Program-made: the position numbers and the translations under genes | Shown: in pieces, positions 1 to 12,200 of the stretch | Layout: each line of letters begins with the position of its first letter | How positions within the stretch are numbered: position 1 is the stretch's first letter | The notes under the pieces: model-generated | What the model was told of the DNA's origin: nothing | Databases searched by the model: none | What the model saw: the letters and a program-made list of their open reading frames with translations, nothing else | NCBI GenBank assembly: GCA_024734555.1 | Contig: JANPWX010000073.1 | Span: 3,605,238 to 3,669,237, forward strand | Direction: 5' to 3' | Source: Trochalopteron elliotii | Taxonomy: Eukaryota > Chordata > Aves > Passeriformes > Leiothrichidae | Length of the DNA: 64,000 bases

Positions 1-236
1 GGTGATAATTTTTCATAATACCTCATATTTTGCAGCAAGTAGTTTTGGGGAGCCTGACTTCCTTATTGTCTAATGTAGCATGCCTATCAGTGGTGGCAGA
101 GGTTGCCTACAGGCTGATTCTTGGATCTCTGGCCAGAATGAGTTGCAAAACGAAAGTAGGGAAGATGTTTGTCTTTCCAGTAGAGTGTGTTGATTTGTCA
201 GCAGTTCTCAAAATTTTAAACTTTTTTTTCTTGCAG
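1..236 (+). other. 3' end of ATG3 intron 1
   Basis: No coding sequence for the expected first exon (family N-terminus MQNVINTVKGKA-like) is seen here. The stretch ends in a polypyrimidine tract and TTGCAG acceptor at 221-236, so it is read as intron 1 tail. The 86-codon open frame across it is an artefact that reads through the acceptor. Confidence 0.85.
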
Positions 237-278
237 GAGTCCAAGTTTAAAGAAACTGGAGTAATTACTCCTGAAGAA
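237..278 (+). CDS. ATG3: ATG3 exon 2
   Basis: Fourteen codons, [14 protein letters not shown], identical to the human segment. Acceptor TTGCAG, donor GTAAGT, phase 0 at both ends. First ATG3 exon in the window. Confidence 0.95.
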
Positions 279-3200
279 GTAAGTATTTAGAAACTTAAAT
301 TTATTTTGAAAGTAATGATGCATTTTTTTAATGCAAAACAACCATGTTAAACAGATCATGTCTTTGCTAATTGTTGCTTCTTGAAACGCTTTCCACAACA
401 TGAAATTTCTAAGTGGTGTTTTTTAACCTACAGATAAAATAGATCAAATAATTTCTCTTGAGATGGCATTATGTATCTGATTGTGGGATGCTTCTTTCCT
501 CTATTGTGCTGTGAAAAGATTGTAAAGAAGCTGGGTCAACAACTCCATTTGTCATGGGAGTTCAGGACTGAAGCAGGAATGTATTGATTTTTAAAGTCTT
601 TCCTCTGAGGAGCTGGAAGGGGAGCTTTTATCTTTGGAACAGTCTTTGTTTACCTGTTTTTTGGTCCCTTCCAAGGTTCTGTGAAGATCATTACATAGAT
701 TTGCCCACACCATGTATCCAATGATTATTATTTCTCCCTCTTCTTCTCTATAGGCTGCTTTAGGCTGGTTGCATTTTGGATTGGTGCCAAGCAGTTGTAT
801 TTTTTAAAAAACTCCAGTGCAAAGAGCAACAAACAGGACCTTTTTCCTGGTTGAGCTATTTTAATTTCCCTGTTACACTTTTTCTCCTATTAAAGTGCTG
901 CTGAGCTGCAAATACTTTGTCTTTACAGAGGTCTAATAAAACACCATCAAGACTGTTAGGTAGAATGAAAGAAAAATGAAATAATAAAAACAGGTAAAGA
1001 TGAGATGGAAAACAAATGGAACAAATGATGACTGATGCAGTCTATCTACACATGTAGATAATGTGGACAGAAGTATTTTTTCTAATATTGGTGCCTGCAT
1101 TTTTCTACTGTGTTGCCTGGCAGGCAAACACTCATTCTCTCCCTTTGACACAGAAGTACCACACAGACAAACAGGCTCAGCAACATGGTGTTCTGTTCTG
1201 ATAACCATATGTATGTGTATGTATAAATATTCATGTATGTTAAACAATAGTACATGATCTTTATTGTATATAAACTAGAATAATAGAGAAAGTCTAGACA
1301 AATGTCCTACCAATACCCAGTCCCTTTATGATTTATGGGAAAAGAATTTACAGTAGAACTGTAAGAAAAGGCACCTTCTGTAGGGCATAGCAAGAACCAC
1401 ACTGTATTACATTACATTAAATAGTTTGCAGCATTTAAACACCACTAGGGATATGAATAGTCTGTGTTCTCTGTATCAAGTTAGATGCTGCTGGGATGAA
1501 TAAATTGGATCCTTCAAAACAGTAGTCAAGGGAACCAGTTATACAGCAAGATTGAATTTTTGGTAAATTTTGATGAAGCTGGAGTGTGGATCTGCTGATT
1601 GTCCCTTTGACAGTCTTTGTATAAAAATGGCTGCTAAAGAAGAATAATGACACTAGGATGTTTTCTTTGAATGAGTTTGGATTTCTTGGGTAATTAAAGA
1701 TGTATTTTAGTCTGAGACACTAACTGGCATATAGATTTTTGTGGGGTTCCTGTGGCTTGCCTTTGAGGATGAATAAATTAAGACTAAAGATGACTCATTA
1801 ATCAAACTCAACACCTACTGCCTCTTTTCACTTATCTGTGTACTTGATTTAATTTCAAAAAATTCTTGCCTGTCATGAGTTCTTATTAGTTAATACCTCC
1901 AAAAGATGACACTTTTTAAATTATATGTGTAAATACAGGGAAATGTTAAAGTAATTCTCTTCAGGACAGAAATAAGATATCCTAAAATTGATTAGGACAG
2001 TTTTTGATTACGACAATCCTTCTACTTTCCAATACTGATTCAGATGGGAGGTAGCATCAGTGCTTGAGAAATAGAAAGTGAAACCAGCTAGATAATTTTG
2101 CTGCTTAAGGTGAAAAAAATGTAGATAAAATTTCAAATGCTGTTTTAGGACTATGTATCTGTTAGACTCACAAACTACAGTTTTTTATCCTTAGTAATAT
2201 ATTTAAACATTGCTGTCACAAACAGAGTTCCAATTCCTTGAACAGAGAATTGTAAATAATTCTGGAGTTCCGTTTATGTTTACTATGTAAGAGAGAATGA
2301 TTTTTAAAATTTCCTTGTGTGTTGGGAGAGTTTGCTGGGTTTTTTTTAAAGGATTGAGTTTTGCTAGAGGCTTCTGTTGAAAATAGGTGAAAGGGAAGCA
2401 CTTTGCAGAGATGAAGCCTGTTAATCCACGTGCAGTGTGTGCTGTGGTGTTTCCTGCTGCACTGATCCTCCTCTCTTTGAGGACGGGGGGAGGAAATGGC
2501 TGTGACCCGCTGCGGGCCTGTTATGTCACACTGCAGCAGCCTCTGGGCAGCTGGGGAGGGTGCTGCTATAAACTGGCACTTCAAGACAAGAATGCACCTG
2601 TAGCAATAGCTGTGCACCTCATATTCCAAAGGGACTGCTGCAAAGCCCACAGAAATCACTTGAGTGCAGGCTTGCCTTCCTCAATTTATGTGTACAAAAA
2701 ACAAGCCCAGAGGGTTAGACTTTGCTGCCTGAATTTTGAGTTTGTACACAAGTCTAGCATGACATTGCTGGTAAGTTTAGCTTGACAGTATCACTTTGAA
2801 ATAGTAATGGAATTTTATAAAAGGCTTCGTCTTTGATACTAACACCAAGAGGAGTGAAATTTTTCAAAAACTATTTCTTCAGAACGAAGTTACTTGTAAG
2901 AACTTTAGTGTACTAATTAAGTGGTAATCCATTTTTAGTTAACATCAGTGATCAACTATTATAGTGATGGTCATTATATAAAATCTGTGCTGTTTATTTC
3001 TTTGTTGCAGTTCTCTCACTGATTCAGTGGATTGATGGTCTCGCTTTTCTTACTGCAAAATTGTTTAGAACAAGCAAAGAGAATTAAACATATTTTTTTA
3101 TATTAAGCTCTTCGTTGCATTTGTAAAAGCTTGAATAGTGGCAAATAAAAATAATTTCTTTATTGTGAAGTAAACAGCCTTATTAGGTCCAGATACTTTT

Positions 3201-6200
3201 TTTGGTTCTTACTGGACTGGCAGGTAGTCTCACAGCTTTTGAAATGCTGAATTTGCTATGGTGCATAGTAAGCATTTTGGGTGAAGTTGATTTAATCTTT
3301 CATGGTTAGCTGAAAAATGGGGTCAAAATAAAGCATCAAGCTGATCGAAACATTTGTTAATTACCCAGTTAATCGATCTAAGGAATGTGGAACTGAAATA
3401 CTAATGCTGAGAAAAAATTGGAGATTGTTTCCTTGCGCCATATTTAACATTTTTTTTTTCCTGCCTTAACAGTTTGTTGCAGCTGGAGATCATTTAGTTC
3501 ACCATTGTCCTACTTGGCAATGGTAAGTAAAATTAAAAGAATTGCAGAAGCTAGCATTCCTACCTGTGCTTTGGTGTGTTTCCATTTGATTTAGCCATAC
3601 AGTTGTCTCATTTCAGAGCAGTAAGTGGACTTTTCCAGTAAAACTTTTATGATGGCTCTATATTTAAGTCAGGCAGGACTTACTAATTGCTGTATAGCAG
3701 TAGTTGACGTAAGGATTTGCTTGGGGATTTTTTGTTTGTTTTTCTAAGCTTTTATGGGAAATAATCTGTTACACACTATGAATGCTTTTAGCCCTTAGCT
3801 ACAGTAGCAGCATGTCTCCCTGGGTTTGTCTTGGTGATTGAAAAAGCAAAGGCCATGTGCACCTAGAATTGCTAGGCAGTAGTTGTAAATGGTGTATTTT
3901 GACAAGCATTTGTTAACAAATGTGTTCAAGTTAGCCCACAGCAGTTCACTTTGTGCAGTGATTGCCCTTGGAAATTCCTTCTGTGTCGTGTACTGTAAGG
4001 GTGCAAACAAGGTGCTTCCTTATGTTTTACTGGTGTCTTGCACTGTGAAACTAATCTGCTCCTCAATGAGCATTGTCTGTGCAGATGGTATCATCAGGGT
4101 CTTGGCTCTATACTGGGCCTTGAATTGCTGAAGGAAAAATTAGTATGTTTGAATCATTCTATGTTTGAATCATTGTTTCCCTGCCCCTTTGCCACCTCCT
4201 TCAGAGAAAACATGATGTTGAGTCTGGCAGCAGTTTGGAGTGGGCTATTTAGAACGTTACTTTTATTTCAAACCAAAAATGCTAAAGGTGAAAGCAAATG
4301 CTTGAGTAATGTGAAATTGAGAGTACTTAAGCACTAGTGACTATGGACAAATTTTGTATTTATGGGGGTCTGTCTGTTGCTTTTCTGAAGTTGCTTTCTT
4401 CAGAAATTTGCAACTTTGTTGTTGCTGGTCCTTGAAAATTTTATATACAATAGATTATTCTGTCAACCTGTCTTTGCTTGGCCATCTCAAGGTGAAAATA
4501 GTTTTTGAGGCATAAAATGGTTTTGATCTCAGAACAGTTGGGGGTGGCCAAGCTTTCTAACACCATACCAAATGTGTGTAGGGAAGAGTAAAGTCACAGT
4601 AAACCAATTCTGAGAATAGGTCAAGAGGATTATACAAATTGTTCCTGACAGGATGTGAAAATAGAAGGGTTCTTTTGTTCGCAGGTCATCAAATTCTCAA
4701 ATGGTGCACTTCATTTTACAGGGCTTCAGGAGAAGAACTAAAAGTCAAAGCTTATCTGCCAACAGACAAACAGTTTTTGGTAACTAAAAATGGTAAGGCT
4801 GAAATTTAAATGCAAGTGTTCTTAGAATTGACAGCGTGGTTGACCGCGGTGTCAGCTCTGCTGATTGTCTGTATTGATAGGGGAAGCAAGTAGCTCACAC
4901 TTAGATGCTCTGGCTTTGCAGTATTAAAGAAGTTTCTCCTGCACTCCTAAGTTCTTTTCCTTAGACTGCTTTATAGTAAAACTTTTACAAGACAAAGCTT
5001 GTCTTAATGAAGTATAAATGAACTTTAAACATTATTAACCTCTTTGTCTGTCCTTGCTTCGACTCAGCGTCTAAAATGAAAACGTGTTTATTTTCTTCTT
5101 TCCTTTGGAACCTCAGACTATTGAAGAGTTCTAGAAATGTTTTTTGTATTGACTCTGATACTTCTAATTCAAGGATGTCATTAATGTCAGTATCCTTGTC
5201 AATTAGAATTATAGAAATACAGTCTTGAATTAATTTTTTATCAGCTTCAGAAATACAATCTTGAATTAATTTTTTTATCAGCTTCACAGTTGTGTTTATA
5301 TAATATACATGGTGACTACCTTTTTAGTGGATAAGAAGGATAACATTCTGGCACAACCATGGGGAAATCAGAAAGATCTTGTATCAAAATGTGGCAGAGC
5401 TATTAGAGGAAGCATTAGCACTAAGAAAGCCTGAGGAGATTTTTGCCTGCAGAGGGTTGTATTGTATGCTTGGATTTTCCTCACTGGCTTTTGGAGTCTT
5501 GCAGTGCACTATCATGAGAAAATTACTACAGTAGCATTGGACATTTTGCTGCAATGGGCCTCATGATTTGATGGCCAGCTGATCTCCTTTGTTTCTTTTC
5601 CTCCCACTACTGTGGTTCCTCTCTGCTCTGATCCTTCTTGATCACATTCCAAAATAACGTTTCCTGCTGCTGGTGTCACACTGACCTCCCACCTGAGTAA
5701 AAGTTGTGGGCTGTAGTTGAGACTGGGAGCCATCCTACAGACCTCATTCTGGAAGTCTTTGGATGACTTCAGTTCGACTTTCACACCCCTTTCTTCCCTT
5801 TCTGAAAGGTTGAAGAGCAGTTTTCAAATGCTGCATTTTATGCAGCAGATTTGTTTTTCTCCACATCAATAGAAAAGGAAGCAGCATTTTCTACGTAGTC
5901 CTTGTTTGCGCTATTGGAAAATGCCTCCTTTGCCTTAATCATATATTCAGCCTTTCTTTGACTATTTTCTGAAAACATTATCTAAATCTCTATTTGAATG
6001 GCTCTGTAATGCATATGACAAAATTATATTCTTAATATCACATGAATTCTGACCTTCTAAACTTCTAGATGTTAAATTATGATTAAACATACCTAATGTA
6101 TTGCATAAATAGCTGATGCAAACTTTTAGCAGAATTCTAAAGCCAAATGAGTTTGGAAAACTGATGAAAATCCAGGCAAAGTTGTCCTTAGTTGTTTACC

Positions 6201-9200
6201 AATGTGAAGAAAACTTACATGTTCTCTTCAGTTGTTAGCAAATGAGAAATTAATTCTTTTCTACTCCTTAAGAGATTGGATGAAACTGCTCTAATACTTA
6301 AAAGAAAGATGAACTTCTAAGGCTACAGCAATCATTGTATTTTACATGAAGTAAAATATATGGTAAAGCACATCAACATATTTTTGTAAGTTCATACTTC
6401 TGCATTTGAAATACAGCCTTAGGATTCCTTAAATAGAGGTATTTGAAAGATTGCCACATTTTAGAAGGCCTTGTAGGACAATATCATGCTCCAGTCTGGT
6501 TTTGTAGAAGAATGACTGACTGCATTCTTTTTGTTTTTGCCATTTCTTGTAGTGCCGTGCTATAAAAGGTGTAAGCAGATGGAGTACTCTGATGAGCAGG
6601 AGGCAATTATAGAAGAAGATGATGGTGATGGGGGATGGGTAGACACTTTTCACAATGCAGGTATTCAAGGTCTTGCTTCATGCTTTGCATCTGGTAATCT
6701 GATTTTCAGTTTCCACTCTTAGAAAATAAGATCTTTCTTACAGACACATCTGTGTACCAATATGTAGTCTGGAGGAAATAAGTTGCATTATCAGCTACCC
6801 ACCTGATTGGTACATGATGTTTAACTGTGTGGCTGTATGTGCTTGAAACAGGCTCCTTTTCAGAGATGGTGGCAATTATTTCAGTATTCTCTTACTAAAG
6901 TTCTAAGAAGTTATTTTAAAATATGAGTTGTGTAGTGACTCATTCCTTAGTAAGGAGATCCTGTGAAGAGGGTGCTAGTTTAAGTTGTGAATGCTGTACT
7001 AAAAGAAAGATGTTAAGTACAGAGTTGAGTGTGGGAGATGATCCTTTTCTACAATAAGCCCTTAAATGAGCTTGTGTTTGTAAAGAATTCTAAAAAATAT
7101 TGCTTGTGTGAATCCATCTCACTGGCTTTTTTAGGCCAGGGTCTTAGAAATACTTCTGTTTTTCTTCTAATTGGCAGTTATGTTCGTTTTAGTCTGTTTC
7201 TTGATGTTCTGTCATGTGTTAATACAGTTCTGTCCTTCAATGATGTTTTCTCCACCATTTCCAAAAGTACTTCTCTCAGTTTTTACTTTCTTTGGTGTAA
7301 TATTTTTTTGCTGTAATGTGGAGAAAGTTCTCTGAATAGTTTGCCAGGGTGGGAAAACAAAAGGTTGGAGATGATGCCTTTTTTTTCTGTAGACATGCAT
7401 TTTTCATCATTGGCAATTCTTAAAGGCATCATAGTTCATAATCGAATGCCCCCACGCCAGAGAAATAATTTGCAATAGTTTTGTCATGTCCTTGAATTAA
7501 GTGTGCAGTATCCATCCCTGCTGTGAATAGATTCCTCTGGCAGGTTTTTCCTTTTAGAGTTGGCTGGTTTGGGCACCATACAATGCAGCACAGCTGTCTC
7601 ACTCTGACTAAACCTTGCCAGGTCTCTAAATGCTGGCAAGTGATATAAAATCATTTCCAGAAGCTGAAGAGTTAATCAGATAAATGTACTCTGTCAAAGC
7701 AGAATCTTGGCACGTGTCCCAAAAGGTTCTGTGTGAGAACTGCAGTAAAACTAGAAAGCTAATGGGGAGGAACTCAAGAGTGGTCACCGCTGTAATTTGG
7801 GGTGGTTTTATACCCCTGCTTCCCCTCAGCTAAATGCATTGAGTGCTCTGCTACATTTTGCTTTGTCATTGCCCTCAGGAAACTCAGAAATACTCATAAA
7901 TGCCTGCCTTTTTCGTGAAGTTGAGTTTCATTATTGTGGTGTGAGTGCCTGTCCTGAACTCACTTTTATGCAAAAATACCTCAAAATAGGAGTCCAAATT
8001 TGCAGAGTTCCATCACGGGCTTTGTAAGACATGGCCCATCTGTGCTGTGGTGCCCTGTGTTACTGAAATGGTTTGCCTAGGGATGTCCAGCACGAAGCAT
8101 GTTACCAATACCAAATGAACAGCCTCTCACATATCAAGGTGCTTGTGAGATGTGACTTGGAAAGATGAGACACTGCTTTCTGAATTCTTGCAAGCTCTTT
8201 CTATGCTATTCTCTAACAAAGAGCCAACCTTTTTTTTAACACAAACTTCTTGTTCAATTTACAGGTATAGTGGGCGCAACAGAAGCAGTTAAGGAGATCA
8301 CACTGGACAGTAAGGTACTTGTTTCTAAATTTTTCTGTTGCTTTATTACAGACCTGAAGGTAATAGTAGTTTTACCAGTGGCAATCTAGTACTCCCTGTG
8401 AGAGATTAAATTACAGTTGGTCACTAATTGTTTTGCAGATGTGCGTTGACCCTCAGAGCCTGATATTAGTCTAAGCATGTGCATCTCTTTATTGCTGTGT
8501 TTAGTGAGGCATTTGTGTTTTTGAAATGCCTTTAGCCAGTGTGCTCCTGTGCCAGGCTTCTACAAACTGAAAATTAAATTCTGTTTATACTGATGCCACA
8601 CATTAGTGTTCCAAGACATTAGTGTTTGGAAATCTGGTGTAAAGAAATTTTTATATGGAAGAGTAATGTGGGAATGTAAAGTATTTCTTTGTGATCTTCA
8701 GCTACAGCAAGCAGACTTTTACCACATTGGTCCAGTTTGACAGATTTATGCCCTTCAGTTTAGAAGAACTTCACCTGTTTAAATCTATACATGTTATGAA
8801 ATCCTCAGTTTCTGCATGTTTCCACAAAGTCACTTCAGCAGGAGAAACACCTGAAACTTAAGTCCTCAGGAAGTACTTGAAATGCAAATGTATTGGTTAA
8901 GATGTTTAAGAAACATGGAAAAAGTCACAGAAACAGAAAAAGCTTTTAAAGATGAGTTTGTAAGGGGAGTTCTGTCTGTGTGCTGTGAGAGTTTAAGCCA
9001 TCCAAGAAGCTTTGGATTCTAAAACCTAGATGAATGAAAATGGGCTGCCCCATGCTACTGCATAATTATAAACAGCTCAAAATGCTATCGATTTGATGAA
9101 CTGTGAGGTGCAGGTATTCCAAATGACTGCTGAATATAGTAAAAATACTACTTTTTTACAAGTCAGTAACATGAGGGTGGAGGAAATACTCAAGGAATAA

Positions 9201-12200
9201 CTGAAGTTGATCACTTTTTCTGCAAAACAATACTTGCAGAATGTTACTGTGATACGTGACTGCTGTTGTGTTTTGCATTGGATTTCATTTCTGCTATATG
9301 TAGAAAAACTTGCTTGCAGGTCCAGTCCAGGAGGACAACTCTTTCCTGCTGTTCTGACAATGTACTTTGTAACTTAGTTTGTTACTGGTTTTGGTGGTTT
9401 TGGGTTTTTTAAATGAAAAGTCGGCCACCTGATGCTCAGAGGAGCTTCTAACTGTAGTAGTTATTTGGAGTAGTCTCCTAACATCTTTATGAAATCTCTG
9501 TAAATTGAGACCTTCACTTTCTGGATTTCATTGGAGTTGTCCATTGGACTCTAATGCTGTGTAAGGCCCAAAAGTCGTCTGTGGGTTTGTGCTGTGTTTG
9601 TTTCTGTTGGACTATGTTTCCTTGCAGAATTATATCAAAATGCGATACCCTTTCTGACTCTATTGTGTTTTAAAAAAATTAAGGAACTGGACAGGGTTCA
9701 TAGTGTGTGAAACTGGGTGACACTTTCAGTCGTATGATAGAGTTTTATGTAGTCTCACAAAGAGGAGGGGGTTAGACTCAATCGTCCTTATGTGTCCCTT
9801 CCTTGAGATATTTTATGATAAATACTGCACAGTTGGCTGTGGGTTAGAACTGAGAAAAATCTTAACCTATGTGTTTAGTCTTAGCTGTTTAGTCATTGCC
9901 TTTCATTTGAGGTAGGTGGATCTTTTGATTGTTTTAGCACCATGGTCGCTTTTTTTTAGGAATGAAATCATTCCTGATTGCAAAATCAAAGAAAAACTTT
10001 TTAAATGGATTTTTAATGTCATATTAGGACTTTGAAACTAGGATGAGTTATTAAGCAAATATTTGAGTTCAATGTAGTCCTTCTTAATATTTCAGAAATT
10101 ATTTTTTTGCATCACTGAATGTGTGGACTGGACTTAACACCTTAATTTTTTGGGCCTGTTAGGCTGTGTAGATGCAACAGTCATTAAAGCAGTGTTTTCA
10201 ATTTAACTTTTAAAGGATAATATAAAAATACCTGAGTGTTCAGCATCTTGTGAAGATGATGATGAGGAAGATGAAGGAGAAGCTGCAGACATGGAAGGTA
10301 TTTCCTTAAATTGGGAGGGACATATTTTATTTCAGGTCTTTAACTAAAGCAGTACACTAAAACACCACTCTTTCATTGCGAAGAATTCATGCTGAAAAAT
10401 TTCAGTAGGCCTGTGCTCTTTAGCATCTTTTGTATTGTTTTATTGATGCATGTTTACTCTAACTTGTGTGCCAAAAACCTGATTGGAAAACTGTGTAGCA
10501 GACAGATCTAAGAAAGTGTAAATTAGGGATTTAGCACAGCTTCCTTCCAGCTTCATACCTACACTTAAATTCAATCTGCCTGTATAAAATCACTGAAGTA
10601 TTGCTCCTCACTTCCTTACTGTAATCTTGGTGAAATTTGTGTTTAAAAAGGGATAGTGTGGTTTGGGGATTGGGAAGTTTACCTGAATAAAACTTCTTTA
10701 GATACATGTAGATTTTTTTTAAAAGTAGTTGTTTATGATGACAAATATAATGACTGGCTACAAGCTGAACACAGAATTTTATGGGTCTTCTTTTCAGAGT
10801 ATGAAGAAAGTGGGCTCTTGGAGACAGATGATGTGAGTAAACAGTTCCCTATCTTGCCTGTTACAGTATAAGCACAAGCAATGGAAAAATAATGATAACA
10901 AATGGCTGCAATAACAAGCTTATGAGTAGGAGGGTTATTGAGTTTGGATTCCTATTGATTTGTTTCCTGCCAATCTACTACACTAACCTGAACCCTTGGG
11001 TCCTCAAAGATTTTTCCCACAGAAATTCTCCTTGGTTTTGCTAGTCCTTTTTTTGCTCTACTTGTACAAACAGCCCTGTATTCACAAGAAGTTAAAAAAT
11101 GGAGTGGTGGTTCTTGGGGCTTACACAGGGAGGATGAGTGGCCTGTAGGTTCAGTAGATTACACCATTCCATCAGACTTCTGTGAGAGAGAACAGAAGAC
11201 CTCATTATTTGTCATACTATGCCAAGGTCTTCATGAACCTGTGCAAACTGAGACCTTTGCCTTCTGAATTTCATTGGAATTGTCTGTTACTTGGGGAAGA
11301 ATGTAGGGGGTGTAACAACATAAATGCCTATTTCCTTAAGAAATCAGACCTTTTTTGAAAAGTAAAAGAAAAACAAACCACCAAAAATAAAACCAAAAAA
11401 TACTTGTTGGAGGAGAAACTGGTACTCCTAAATTAGAAATAAAACCAAACCATATGTTGGGGGGTTTGTGCCCACTTAAGAACATTATTAAAAGTTTTAC
11501 AGTTAGGATGGGAAAGGAGGGAACCCAGGCAAGGATATACTAATCTTGTTATTTTTACCTTGAACCAGGCAACTCTTGACACAAGACAGATTGTAGAAGC
11601 TAACAAAACTAAAGTTGATGTTGGAGGGGAAGATGCTATTCTACAGACTAGAACCTATGACCTCTACATCACTTATGACAAATATTACCAAACTCCAAGG
11701 CTCTGGTTATTTGGATATGATGAGGTATATCTATGTTGGGGTCTTTTTTCCTGCTTCTGTGAAATTAGGCTCACTGTGTCAGATAGAAAGGATATTTTGT
11801 TGTTTATTCACAATAGAAATTTAAAGGAAAAAATCATGAGAAAACTGTTAAGCAATATAGGCTTGATGGCAGGGCTTCTATTGTACTTGCAGCAAGTTGG
11901 AACAATTTCACTGAAAACTACACATGATAACTGAGCACATTTTGAAGGAAGCCACTGGCATATTTGTTAACACTGTAGAACTGGTAATTACCCCAGTAAA
12001 CTCAGTCAAGTAAGCAGGTATGTGCTTTCATCACCTTCAGGAGGAAAGGAATATAGAAGTAGTTCTTCCCTTTAATCACTAGGTTTCTTGAGTTAAAGTT
12101 GGGTAGAGCCCACTACTCAAATACCAAGGTGGGAACCTATTTGGTTGTCAAATACATTGGCTTCACCACTCAAAGGAAAATCTGTGCAGTACTATCTCTA

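Noticed and set aside
2216..2785. Overlapping 147- and 132-codon open frames in ATG3 intron 2
   Set aside because: They are on opposite strands of the same GC-richer patch and neither looks like a known protein; treated as composition-driven.
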